Assembly: GCA_031551265.1 (NCBI GenBank)
Contig: JAVBNU010000007.1
Location: 8,255 to 72,254 of the forward strand
Length of the DNA stretch: 64,000 nt
Direction of reading: 5' to 3'
Origin: JAVBNU01 sp031551265
Lineage (GTDB): Bacteria; Cyanobacteriota; Vampirovibrionia; Gastranaerophilales; Gastranaerophilaceae
Below the pieces are notes generated by a model. That model was not told the origin of the DNA. It made no database searches and worked only from the letters and a program-made list of their open reading frames with translations. Below, in pieces: positions 1 through 7,717 of the stretch. The position numbers and the translations under genes are program-made. How positions within the stretch are numbered: the first letter of the stretch is position 1; each line of letters begins with the position of its first letter.

Positions 1-1
1 A

Positions 2-1276
2 TTAAATTATAAAACAATTGCTGAAAGGAGAGAAAATATGCTTTGGTTCAGAGTTCCACCGAAGGTTTACTTTAAAAGAGGCGCAGTTGATTTAGCGCTT
101 CGTGAGTTGCAAGGCAAAAAACGTGCGTTTATCGTAACCGACAGATTCTTATTCAACTCGGGTGTGGTTGATAACGTTACAAATGTGCTCAAAGAAATTG
201 ACGTTGATTTCCAAATTTTCTTTGATGTTAAACCTGACCCAACATTGTCGACTGTGCAGGAAGCATTAAATATTGCAAGACCTTTTGAGCCTGACGTGAT
301 AATTGCATTGGGTGGCGGCTCTCCAATGGATGCTGCTAAGATTATTTGGTTGATGTACGAACATCCTGATACAGTATTTGATGAAATTTCAATGAGATTT
401 ATGGATATTCGCAAAAGAATATGCTCAATACCTGAACTTGGTAAAAAAGCGATGATGGTTGCGATTCCTACAACTTCAGGTACAGGTTCTGAAGTAACGC
501 CATTTTCAATCATTACTGATGATGCGACTAACGTTAAATATGCGATTGCAGATTATGCCTTGACGCCAAATATGGCTATAATCGATCCTAATTTTGTTGA
601 TGGTATGCCAAAAGGCTTGACTTCTGCATCAGGCATTGACGCATTAGTGCACGCTGTTGAAGCCTATGTATCTTGTATGGCTACAAACTTCACAAATTCA
701 AACGCGCTTGAAGCAATCAAGCTTATATTCAGATACTTGCCGCGCTCGTACCGTGAAGGTGCAAATGACCCTATAGCAAGAGAAAAAATGCACTATGCAG
801 CGACTATTGCGGGTATGGCTTTTGCTAACTCATTCTTAGGAATTTGTCACTCAATGGCGCATAAAATCGGCGCTGCGTTCCATATACCCCACGGTATTGC
901 AAACGCATTGTTGATAAACCAAATCATCAAGTATAATGCTACCGATTGCCCTAAAAAGCAAGCGACATTCCCTCAGTATAAATTCCCGAATGCGAAAGCA
1001 AAATACGGACAAATCGCTGATGAGTTGAATCTTGGCGGCGCCAATGATGATGAAAAAGTACAACTTCTGCTTAATGCTATTACTCAGTTGAAAGAAGAGT
1101 TGGAAATTCCTAAATCAATTCAGGAATTCGGTGTCAGCGAAAAAGATTTCTATGATAAATTGGACGAGCTCGTAGAACTGGCATTTGATGACCAGTGCAC
1201 AGGCGCAAACCCTGCATACCCGTTAATGTCAGATATGAAACAAATTTATATCGACGCATTCAACGGTGTAGTGTAA
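2..1276 (+). CDS. adhE: AdhE, C-terminal iron alcohol dehydrogenase domain (5' truncated by window)
   Basis: Iron-dependent alcohol dehydrogenase domain that reduces acetaldehyde to ethanol with NADH. The cofactor loop reads GGGSPMDAAK, followed by TTSGTGSEVTPFS. Metal ligands are visible in SGIDALVHAVEAY and in GICHSMAHKIGAAFHIPHG. An ATG at 38 with a purine-rich stretch before it looks like a start, but the codons before it stay open to the window edge and read LNYKTIAERREN. That joins MLWFRVPPKVYFKRG as it does in the linker of bifunctional AdhE. I therefore infer that the N-terminal CoA-acylating aldehyde dehydrogenase domain lies outside the window. Rex, the usual NADH-responsive repressor of adhE, lies just downstream. 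A stand-alone 412-residue alcohol dehydrogenase is the alternative. Confidence 0.85.
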   Translation, partial: LNYKTIAERRENMLWFRVPPKVYFKRGAVDLALRELQGKKRAFIVTDRFLFNSGVVDNVTNVLKEIDVDFQIFFDVKPDPTLSTVQEALNIARPFEPDVIIALGGGSPMDAAKIIWLMYEHPDTVFDEISMRFMDIRKRICSIPELGKKAMMVAIPTTSGTGSEVTPFSIITDDATNVKYAIADYALTPNMAIIDPNFVDGMPKGLTSASGIDALVHAVEAYVSCMATNFTNSNALEAIKLIFRYLPRSYREGANDPIAREKMHYAATIAGMAFANSFLGICHSMAHKIGAAFHIPHGIANALLINQIIKYNATDCPKKQATFPQYKFPNAKAKYGQIADELNLGGANDDEKVQLLLNAITQLKEELEIPKSIQEFGVSEKDFYDKLDELVELAFDDQCTGANPAYPLMSDMKQIYIDAFNGVV

Positions 1277-1287
1277 CACTTTTCATT

Positions 1288-1320
1288 AAAGAGGTCGGGT
1301 AGTCTCGGCCTCTTTATTTT
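1288..1320 (+). terminator. Rho-independent terminator of adhE
   Basis: AAAGAGGTCGGG and CTCGGCCTCTTT form a stem with a TAGT loop, followed by ATTTTT. It starts 11 bases after the adhE stop codon. Confidence 0.85.
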
Positions 1321-1329
1321 TACATTTAT

Positions 1330-1480
1330 GTCATGCTGAAGCGCTAAGCAAGGTATTATGTGACTGACGTCTGTGTTCAGCATCTGTCGGATAAACGTAT
1401 ACTGTGACTAATAATCCTACAGACCCTGAATATTAAAGATTATACGTGTAATTTCGCTAAATAAAAGTTTCAGGGTGACG
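1330..1480. repeat. Dispersed intergenic repeat, family A, copy 1
   Basis: Two palindromic blocks: TCATGCTGAA paired with TTCAGCATCTGTC, then CAGACCCTGAA paired with TTTCAGGGTGACG. A second full-length copy lies at 14984-15136 with the same block order, and a shorter relative at 7923-8012. The 3' end runs into the upstream GTG of the rex reading frame, which argues that this GTG is not the real start. Confidence 0.8.
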
Positions 1481-1522
1481 TGTGAGCCTATTGACACTGA
1501 AATAGAAAGTATCATTAATTTT

Positions 1523-2137
1523 ATGAATAAAAAAATTTCTAATACAGTTATTAACCGATTAACTCTGTATCATTGTATTTTGACGGAATATTTGGACAAT
1601 GAGATTGAATTTATTTCAAGTCCTCAAATCGCTGCACTTCTAAAAATAGATGATTCGCAGGTTCGAAAAGATATTAATTTACTCAACAATGTCGGGAAAT
1701 GCCGTGTAGGGTATGATGTCAAAGAGTTAAAAGAATCAATAGAAAAAACACTCGGCTTTGAAAAACCAAAAGATGCTTTTATCATTGGTGCAGGAAATTT
1801 AGGCTCTGCGTTGGCAAAATACGATAAATTTATAAATTATGGATTGAATGTGGTTGCGCTTTTTGATAATGACGCGCTAAAGCTTGATAATTCTATCAAT
1901 TACAAGCAAGTTTATCATATTTCACAACTGCCTGAGGTTGCGAAAGAATTGGATGTTAATATTGCAATCTTGACAGTTCCGCGTCGGTTTGCACAAAAAA
2001 CAGCCGATTTTTTAATCGAATCGGGCATAAAATATATTTGGAATTTTACACCCACAGTGTTGTCTGTGCCTGATAATGTGCAAGTTTGCAATGAAAATCT
2101 GATGAGTAACTTTTTACAGTTCCGTTTTTCAGAATAA
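1523..2137 (+). CDS. rex: Redox-sensing transcriptional repressor Rex
   Basis: Rex binds operators of fermentation and respiration genes and releases them when NADH rises. The N-terminal winged helix carries the family signature (KISNTVINRLTLYH at the start, then VRKDINLLNNVGKCRVGYDV). A Rossmann domain follows with GAGNLGSALAKY, and the C-terminal swapped helix ends NLMSNFLQFRF. At about 204 residues it is normal family length. The frame is open back to a GTG at 1475, but that codon lies inside a dispersed repeat, and ATG 1523 gives an N-terminus like other Rex proteins. Its position directly after adhE suggests it controls ethanol fermentation; I saw no clear Rex operator in the 250 bases upstream. 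Confidence 0.92.
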   Translation: MNKKISNTVINRLTLYHCILTEYLDNEIEFISSPQIAALLKIDDSQVRKDINLLNNVGKCRVGYDVKELKESIEKTLGFEKPKDAFIIGAGNLGSALAKYDKFINYGLNVVALFDNDALKLDNSINYKQVYHISQLPEVAKELDVNIAILTVPRRFAQKTADFLIESGIKYIWNFTPTVLSVPDNVQVCNENLMSNFLQFRFSE

Positions 2138-2167
2138 AATGCCCCTGAAAAGCAATGAATTTATTAA

Positions 2168-2306
2168 GTCATCCCGCAGGTCCTAATAGTGTATTTTATA
2201 AAAGCGTTTATGTGTGGTATCTTACCAATGCTGGATTCCATTCTGGAAAGACCCCGCACAGAGCATAAATGATGTATAAATTCGAGCTTGGCGCTGCGGG
2301 GTGACT
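2168..2306. repeat. Dispersed intergenic repeat, family B, copy 1
   Basis: The ends are inverted (GTCATCCCGCAGG and CTGCGGGGTGAC). The inner block runs from GTGTGGTATCTTACC to AAGACCCCGCAC. The reverse complement of the inner block closely matches the inner block of the copy at 18231-18370. Related elements lie at 42847-43009 and 55567-55621. Confidence 0.8.
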
Positions 2307-2333
2307 TGTGAAGTCTACCCATATTTGAAGATG

Positions 2334-2606
2334 TTACTTCATAAGCTTTTCAATAATCATCAATGCTTCGTCAATTTGGGCTTGTTTAGTTCTTTCGTCA
2401 GCCTGTTCAAAAGCGTCGCGGATGCAGTGATTGAGGTGATTGCTTAAAATATGACTGTTGACTTTTTTAAGAATAGATTGAGTAGCAAGCACTTGAGTGC
2501 TGATATCAATGCATTCTCTGTCATCTTCAATCATTTTAAGCAAGCCATCAATTTGGCCTTTTGCAGTTTTTAGCAAAGTTATAATTTTTTTATGGTTACA
2601 GCTCAT
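2334..2606 (-). CDS. csoR: CsoR/RcnR-family metal-sensing repressor
   Basis: Short all-helical repressor of the CsoR/FrmR/RcnR family (DUF156), about 90 residues. The typical core is present: AKGQIDGLLKMIEDDREC, then SILKKVNSHILSNHLNHC. A Cys in REC and the His-x3-Cys in HLNHC match the Cys-His-Cys copper site of CsoR. I place the start at ATG 2606, preceded by AAAGGG. A longer frame to 2669 runs through a terminator hairpin and is unlikely. The neighbour upstream is an exported Cys-rich protein whose promoter carries a CsoR-like GC-rich dyad, so copper (or another thiophilic metal) is the likely signal. Copper specificity is inferred from the ligand pattern only. Confidence 0.85.
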   Translation of the reverse strand: MSCNHKKIITLLKTAKGQIDGLLKMIEDDRECIDISTQVLATQSILKKVNSHILSNHLNHCIRDAFEQADERTKQAQIDEALMIIEKLMK

Positions 2607-2640
2607 AGCCAGCCCTTTCGTAATTATTATAACAGAAAAG

Positions 2641-2663
2641 AAAAAACACCCGTAGGTGTTTTT
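2641..2663 (-). terminator. Terminator after the Cys-rich protein gene
   Basis: AAAAAACACC-CGTA-GGTGTTTTTT, a perfect stem with T-runs on both strands. It sits just downstream of the minus-strand Cys-rich gene and upstream of the CsoR start. Confidence 0.8.
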
Positions 2664-2690
2664 TCTCATAAGGGATATGAATTGAAATAC

Positions 2691-3329
2691 CTACTTATTG
2701 CAGTTGCAGGGCAGCGCCGGTGCGGCTTTTTTGCAGCAGTCGCAGTCACAGCCTTTTTTGCATTTGCAATTTTTGTCACATTTACCGTCTTTGCAGCAGT
2801 CACATTTTGCTTTAGCCTTACAGCAATCACATTTACAACCGTCTACACATTGACATTTGTCGCTGCATTTGCCGTCTTTGCAGCAATCACATTTAGCTTT
2901 GCAGCAGTCACAATCACAGCTTTTTTTGCATTTACAGTTCTTGCCACATTTACCGTCTTTACAGCAGTCGCATTTAGCTTTTGCTTTACAGCAATCACAT
3001 TTACAACCTGCTACACATTGGCATTTGTCGCTGCATTTGCCATCTTTGCAACAATCACATTTAGCTTTGCAGCAATCGCAGTCACAGCCTTTTTTACATT
3101 TACAATTTTTGTCGCATTTACCGTCTTTACAGCAAGCGCACTTTTTGCAGCAGTCACATTGACAGCCTTCTACGCATTTACAATTTTCGCTGCATTTGCC
3201 ATCTTTGCAACATGCGCATTGAGGCGCTTTGTCTTGTATAGCGTCTTTAACGGTTGCTGCTGATGCTATGTTCATGCCGATTGCTAATCCCAAAAATGTA
3301 AATAGCGTTACTACTAATAGTTTTTTCAT
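2691..3329 (-). CDS. Exported Cys-rich metallothionein-like repeat protein
   Basis: A 212-residue protein with a clear signal peptide (MKKLLVVTLFTFLGLAIG, cleavage near ASA-AT at about residue 24). Six tandem units of about 25-30 residues follow, each of the form C-x-C-C-K-D-G-K-C-x3-C-x-C-x2-(G/S)-C-x-C-D-C-C-K. I count about ten Cys per unit and about 62 in all. Lys and Asp fill the spaces. Such density implies metal-thiolate clusters, that is, metal binding outside the inner membrane. A strong GGAGG precedes the start. The gene has a consensus-like promoter and a CsoR-type operator, and the csoR-like gene follows. Family membership in a named metallothionein class cannot be judged here. 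Repeat number may vary between strains. Confidence 0.85.
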   Translation of the reverse strand: MKKLLVVTLFTFLGLAIGMNIASAATVKDAIQDKAPQCACCKDGKCSENCKCVEGCQCDCCKKCACCKDGKCDKNCKCKKGCDCDCCKAKCDCCKDGKCSDKCQCVAGCKCDCCKAKAKCDCCKDGKCGKNCKCKKSCDCDCCKAKCDCCKDGKCSDKCQCVDGCKCDCCKAKAKCDCCKDGKCDKNCKCKKGCDCDCCKKAAPALPCNCNK

Positions 3330-3404
3330 TTAGCCTCCTTCAGAGTTTTGTGTTGTACTATTATTTAAAATCATTGTAATGATTAAGTTTCTGCCATTTT
3401 CCAA

Positions 3405-3419
3405 CACCCCACCGGGGTG
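3405..3419 (-). promoter_or_regulatory. Candidate CsoR-type operator
   Basis: CACCCC-ACC-GGGGTG, perfect 6-base arms around a 3-base spacer. It lies just downstream of the -10 box of the Cys-rich gene promoter, so it would overlap the start of transcription. G/C-tract dyads of this kind are known CsoR/RcnR-family operators. Confidence 0.7.
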
Positions 3420-3431
3420 GTGTATAGAATT

Positions 3432-3460
3432 AGTATAACATTCGATTATAATCTTGTCAA
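3432..3460 (-). promoter_or_regulatory. Sigma70-type promoter of the Cys-rich gene
   Basis: On the minus strand TTGACA (3460-3455) and TATACT (3437-3432) are separated by exactly 17 bases. A second dyad, AATCTTG-T-CAAGATT (about 3450-3464), overlaps the -35 box. Confidence 0.8.
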
Positions 3461-3512
3461 GATTCGAAGCCGATATAGAGGTTTATGTATCGTAACAATT
3501 AACAATTTTAAA

Positions 3513-3630
3513 TTCCCCTCTCCCCGCTGCGGGGGAGGGGTTGGGGTGAGGGGTATGTTATATTCATGAAGCATTGTACCCCTCATCCGGTCCTTCGGAC
3601 CACCTTCTCCCGCAATGGGGAGAAGGATAA
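3513..3630. repeat. GC-rich palindromic repeat, family C, copy 1
   Basis: CCCCTCTCCCCG faces CGGGGGAGGGG, followed by CCGGTCCTTCGGACC and CTTCTCCCGCAATGGGGAGAAGG. It is much richer in GC than its surroundings. A related element is at 7374-7448. Confidence 0.7.
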
Positions 3631-3659
3631 CTGGTGGCTGCACGGCAAATAGTTCTTAA

Positions 3660-4997
3660 TTATGCTGATTTTAAGCCCCACTCAGCTTTTATATGTTTGT
3701 ATTTATACATCATAACGACAAAAAGCATCAAGCAAATGGTAATTGGCCCTGCTAGAAATCCTACCCAAAAGCCCATGAAGTAGTATTTAAAGTGGAATGC
3801 AAGTAAGACGCCTAAAGGGAAGCCGATGAGAATATAACCTATGAAATTTGTTGCAAAAATAAGTTTGGTTTGCTTGATTCCTTTAAATATGCCGCCCAAC
3901 GCAACCTGAAGTCCGTCAAAAACTTGGAAGCAGCCGACTAATATCATAACAGGCGCAATAATATTTATTAATTGCATGTCTTGAGTGAATATACGTGCTA
4001 ACGGACGCGGGAATGAGGCACATATCAAGCCTGATAGGAGCATAAACGAAACACACATTAAAATGCCGATGATGGAGTATCTTTTTATTCCGGTTAAGTT
4101 CCTCGCGCCGTTTGAAAATCCGACTTTTATGGCAATAGCGTTGGAAAGCGCCAAAGGCACCATAAATGCAACGCTCGTGATGATGATAATTATGTTTTGC
4201 GCAGCTGCATAGAGTCCAGAAACCCGTCCCAGCAAGAGAGTCATACCGTTGAATGCCAAAAATTCAATCGAAATAGCAAATGAAATTGGCAAACCCACTT
4301 TTACAATATGCTTGTAATAGCTTCTGTCGTGGTGGTTTCTGAATTTGAAGTAGTAAAAACAATAACCTAAAACAGCCAAACCCATGATTACCCTGACAAT
4401 TACGCTTGCAATAGCCAGCCCCTTAACGCCCATTGATGGGATTGGCCCCAAGCCGAATACGAATATCCAGTTTAGTGCAAGGTTGAGAAATATACTTACA
4501 ATAGTGACAAAATTGGGGAAGAAAACAATTTCATATGCCTGCAAAAACTCTTTCAACGCAGCGTGCAAGTAGCCGCCAAAAACTGAAAAAGCGATTATAA
4601 ATATATATTCTTTGATTGCAGGAACGAGTTTTGCCTCAAAACCCATTAAATCAATGAGTGGGATTGTTGCCCAAATCACAAACAAAGTTACGAATGCACT
4701 CAACATCGAAAATCTTACGGTTGGAAAGAAAAATTTTTTCGCTGATTTTCGTTGGCCTCTGACGTTGGATAAAATCGGCGAAACACTGATTAAAAGTCCG
4801 ATGCCGAACATAAAAATACAGCTTACGATGGAATTTGCGATACTTATTGATGCGAGTGCGTCAGTTGAATATTTTGCTGCAACAAAGACGTCACCGGCGC
4901 CTATCATGATAAATCCGATGTTCCCCATTATTAACGGCAGTGCAAGAGTTAAAAGTTCCTTCGCGTGATGTCGGTATTTTTTGATTTTGTCTAACAT
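3660..4997 (-). CDS. MATE-family efflux transporter
   Basis: A 445-residue polytopic inner-membrane protein with about twelve hydrophobic segments in two MatE halves. The N-terminus (KELLTLALPLIMGNIGFIMIGAGDVFVAAKYS) has the usual MATE first helix and the conserved start of helix 2. Length is normal for the family. Such proteins export cationic drugs or metabolites in exchange for Na+ or H+; the substrate cannot be told from sequence. It is monocistronic on the minus strand, between a GC-rich repeat and the sigma-like gene, which starts divergently about 190 bases away. Confidence 0.9.
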   Translation of the reverse strand: MLDKIKKYRHHAKELLTLALPLIMGNIGFIMIGAGDVFVAAKYSTDALASISIANSIVSCIFMFGIGLLISVSPILSNVRGQRKSAKKFFFPTVRFSMLSAFVTLFVIWATIPLIDLMGFEAKLVPAIKEYIFIIAFSVFGGYLHAALKEFLQAYEIVFFPNFVTIVSIFLNLALNWIFVFGLGPIPSMGVKGLAIASVIVRVIMGLAVLGYCFYYFKFRNHHDRSYYKHIVKVGLPISFAISIEFLAFNGMTLLLGRVSGLYAAAQNIIIIITSVAFMVPLALSNAIAIKVGFSNGARNLTGIKRYSIIGILMCVSFMLLSGLICASFPRPLARIFTQDMQLINIIAPVMILVGCFQVFDGLQVALGGIFKGIKQTKLIFATNFIGYILIGFPLGVLLAFHFKYYFMGFWVGFLAGPITICLMLFVVMMYKYKHIKAEWGLKSA

Positions 4998-5153
4998 TAT
5001 GTATTAATCATAGCTCAAAAATAAAAGACTATGTCAAATTTAGCTTCGGAAGCAAATCACGTCCATATCTCATTAAGAAATTAAATCATAAAAACACCCG
5101 ATAAAAATGCCGTAGGGCGTATAACTTGAACTCCACTTAAAAATATTTTCAAC

Positions 5154-5186
5154 TAGCAAATATTTTTATGTTTGTACGTTGAATAA
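5154..5186 (+). promoter_or_regulatory. Degenerate member of the TAGCAA promoter-like motif
   Basis: TAGCAA at 5154-5159, then ATATTTTTATGTTTG, then GTTGAATA at 5178. The first half matches the copies at 44277 and 61493 well; the -10-like half is poor. Confidence 0.35.
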
Positions 5187-5191
5187 ATATA

Positions 5192-7336
5192 ATGGAAATA
5201 CAGGCACAAAAAAGTTTATTTTTAGTCCATACGCCGAATTTGAGGCCGTATGGTTATTTGGGCGGGCAGGTTAGTGAAAAGTCAGGTTTTAATGGTGTTT
5301 TGATGAAAGATATGATTTCTTTTTCTTCTCGCAAAAAAGACTCGCCAATCGTCAAAAAACTGATTCAAACAGACTTGAAAAGAACCGAATTTGCAAAAAC
5401 TCATCCTAAATATTTACCATTGCTTGAGGAGGAGTTTTCAAGAACTTCACCTGCTCATCTTGTGCTTGATGATAGAGAAAAGGCTTTTATTATGCTTCAT
5501 TACGGAATTATAGATGGTGAATTTATATCTGACAGAAAAATAGCAGCTGAAAAACTCGATTTGAGCACTGTTAATTATATGAAAAAAGGAGCATTAAGAA
5601 AAATCAGAAATAAAACTTTAATTAACCAGCTTGAGAATTATAGGGAGGAGCTTAAAGTACCTAAAAAACTAAGATATCTTTTAAAAATGGAAAATACGTA
5701 TTTTCAAGAATATTATGGCGAAAAAGAATTTAAAAAACTAAGAAAGGCGTTTGATAATCTTGAAGCGTTGGAAAAAGTTTTCGTAATTCTTTATTACGGG
5801 ATTCAGGATAATAATCCTCAAACTCAAGTAAAGGCCGGAGCACTGATAAAACTTTACAGCAAAGGAATCAATTTAGAAAAAAGTGCTTTTGAAAAAATTA
5901 AGGATAAAAACCTGATTGAAAAAATAAAAACTTTAAAGGTTCCCGAAAATGCGCGATATATTTTAAGTTCCAAACATACTTATTTTGCGGCCGAACATGG
6001 CAAAGCAGAATTGAAATGCCTTAAAGATACGTTCAAAAGGCTTGAGGCGCTTGAAAGAGTCGTTTTAACGCTTTATTACGGCACGGAAAACGGTGAATCA
6101 AAAACATTAAGAGCAGTAAGTAAAATGCTTCATATTCCTGAAATGGTCATAAAAAACATTAAAAAAGATTCTTTAGAGAAGATTAACAACAAAAAACTGA
6201 TCGATAAACTTGAAGAATTAAAAATACCTAAAGATTTGAGATATTTGCTAAAGATGGAAAACACTTATTTTGAGGAAAAAATAGGAAAGAATGATTTTGA
6301 TAATTTTCTTAAGTCCTTTGAAAGGCTTGATGTGTCAGAAAGAACTGTGATTATACTTCATTACGGCTTGCATAATATTAGGCCCAGAAGCTACGATGGA
6401 ACGAGTAAAATGTTAAATATTCCAGGAATAACAATGAAAAGACTGAAACAGTCCGCTCTAGGTAAGTTAGAAAATAAATGGGTAGAACAACTTGAGAATT
6501 ATAGAGAAAAAATCATTGGGATTCCTCCTGAATTGAGACATTTATTGGATTTTGAGTTTACGGCTTTCGAAGAAAAATATGGGAAAAACGCGTTGAATGA
6601 GCTTAAGCAGTCGGCAGAACCGCTTAAACCGATTGATAAAGTTATATTTGCACTTACAACGGGGTTAGACGGTAAATTTCATACTAAAAAAGCAGCCGGT
6701 GAAGCTCTCGGAAGGATAAGACATACAATTAAAGAACATTCGAGAAGATTGCTAAAGAAAATACCTCAAAACATCAAAGATACGTTGAGTGAGTTCTCGT
6801 ACTCTGTTAAATATAATTCACCGGAAGAAATAAGTGAATTGGTGAACCAGCACTACAAAAGAGCCTTTAAGCAAGGTGCCGGAATTGCAAGAGAATTTCA
6901 TTTTGCCGGTGATTACACCGAAATAGTAGACAATGCTCTGTATACAGCTGCGAGAAATTTTAAAAATAAGGGAGATAATTTTGAAGCATACTTATATTCG
7001 TACATTAGATACGGATTCATAGCTCACTTTGCGTATGCCGGAAAACCTCTTTCTTTAGATAAAACTTTTTCAAATAGCGAGGGTACATTGATGGATATTA
7101 TTCCCGATAAAAAATCAATGACCCCTCAAGAAAACATTTATGTTAAAGAAATGTCTCAAATTGTGGATTATTTACCTGATGATATACGAAATGTCATAAA
7201 GTTAAAGTTCGGATTTGAAGAAGAAGCATTAGAAAATCAAGAAATAGCAAAAAGACTTAATATTAACGAAAAAACAGTTGACGAAGCACTGCATGAAGGG
7301 TTTACGTTGTTGAAGAAAATGGTTAAATCCTTTTGA
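5192..7336 (+). CDS. Sigma70-like protein with tandem region-4-like modules
   Basis: A 714-residue protein unlike standard sigma factors. Residues 74-525 hold about five repeats of about 95 residues. Each has a stretch like sigma region 4 (such as LEALERVVLTLYYGTENGES followed by KMLHIPEMVIKNIKKDSLEKI, near residues 284-331) and a linker such as LRYLLKMENTYFEEKIGK. Modules start near 93, 189, 284, 379 and 478; the last is degenerate. The C-terminus resembles a real sigma factor: a region 2-like segment (NFEAYLYSYIRYGFIAHF, about 597-614), a linker (KPLSLDKTF, MDIIPDKKSMTPQENIY), and region 4 (VDYLPDDIRNVIKLKFGFEEE, about 658-710). Residues 41-46 read MISFSS, the N-terminal tag shared with other proteins here. 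Function unknown; an RNA-polymerase-binding regulator or decoy is inference. Confidence 0.7.
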   Translation: MEIQAQKSLFLVHTPNLRPYGYLGGQVSEKSGFNGVLMKDMISFSSRKKDSPIVKKLIQTDLKRTEFAKTHPKYLPLLEEEFSRTSPAHLVLDDREKAFIMLHYGIIDGEFISDRKIAAEKLDLSTVNYMKKGALRKIRNKTLINQLENYREELKVPKKLRYLLKMENTYFQEYYGEKEFKKLRKAFDNLEALEKVFVILYYGIQDNNPQTQVKAGALIKLYSKGINLEKSAFEKIKDKNLIEKIKTLKVPENARYILSSKHTYFAAEHGKAELKCLKDTFKRLEALERVVLTLYYGTENGESKTLRAVSKMLHIPEMVIKNIKKDSLEKINNKKLIDKLEELKIPKDLRYLLKMENTYFEEKIGKNDFDNFLKSFERLDVSERTVIILHYGLHNIRPRSYDGTSKMLNIPGITMKRLKQSALGKLENKWVEQLENYREKIIGIPPELRHLLDFEFTAFEEKYGKNALNELKQSAEPLKPIDKVIFALTTGLDGKFHTKKAAGEALGRIRHTIKEHSRRLLKKIPQNIKDTLSEFSYSVKYNSPEEISELVNQHYKRAFKQGAGIAREFHFAGDYTEIVDNALYTAARNFKNKGDNFEAYLYSYIRYGFIAHFAYAGKPLSLDKTFSNSEGTLMDIIPDKKSMTPQENIYVKEMSQIVDYLPDDIRNVIKLKFGFEEEALENQEIAKRLNINEKTVDEALHEGFTLLKKMVKSF

Positions 7337-7373
7337 ATTCCGAAAAATGTCGTAGGGGAAGGACTATGTTTAT

Positions 7374-7448
7374 TACCCCTCACCCATTTTTTAGGCTTTC
7401 ACCATAGTTCAAGCCAAAAAATTGCCCTCTCCCGCAAGGGGCGAGGGT
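7374..7448. repeat. GC-rich palindromic repeat, family C, copy 2
   Basis: CCCCTCACCC, then GCCCTCTCCCGCAAGGGGCGAGGG with arms CCCTC and GAGGG. It resembles the element at 3513-3630. Confidence 0.6.
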
Positions 7449-7458
7449 TAATTATTAA

Positions 7459-7472
7459 TTGTCGTAGGGGGG
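7459..7472. repeat. Copy of the tRNA-Leu 3' end
   Basis: TTGTCGTAGGGGGG is identical to 7636-7649, the acceptor/T-arm end of tRNA-Leu, with the same orientation. It lies 177 bases away, and a shorter TGTCGTAGGGG occurs at 7349. It may be an integration scar, or part of a GTCGTAGGGG intergenic repeat. The rest of 7473-7605 holds only small hairpins such as ACAAAG-CTTCG-CTTTGT. Confidence 0.45.
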
Positions 7473-7605
7473 CTGTCTTGCTCCCTCGCCATTAACGGCT
7501 TACCGTTCGGTGACTGACCGTCACCTCACATCCAGCCTCGGCTCGGTCGCGCTTGAACCTTTACAAAGCTTCGCTTTGTGGTTCTCGTCCATTACGAACA
7601 CAAAC

Positions 7606-7633
7606 AAAAAAACGACAATTATGTCGTTTTTTT
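7606..7633 (-). terminator. Terminator of tRNA-Leu
   Basis: AAAAAAACGACA-ATTA-TGTCGTTTTTTT, a perfect 12-base stem with a T-run. It begins three bases past the 3' end of the tRNA. Confidence 0.85.
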
Positions 7634-7636
7634 ATT

Positions 7637-7717
7637 TGTCGTAGGGGGGACTTGAACCCCCACGGATCTCTCCACACGCTTCTGAGACGTGCGCGTATAC
7701 CATTCCGCCACTACGAC
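7637..7717 (-). tRNA. tRNA-Leu (anticodon CAG)
   Basis: Read on the minus strand, the acceptor stem is GTCGTAG/CTACGAC with discriminator A. The D arm is TGGCGGAATGGTATACGC. The anticodon arm has loop CTCAGAA, giving anticodon CAG. The long variable arm typical of tRNA-Leu is present, and the T arm is GGGGGTTCAAGTCCCCC. No CCA is encoded. Confidence 0.95.

Noticed and set aside
2592..3263. Plus-strand frame of 223 codons with Phe/Ala/Thr-rich repeats
   Set aside because: It is the antisense of the Cys-rich repeat gene. The hydrophobic repeats are the complement of Cys/Lys codons, and there is no ribosome site.
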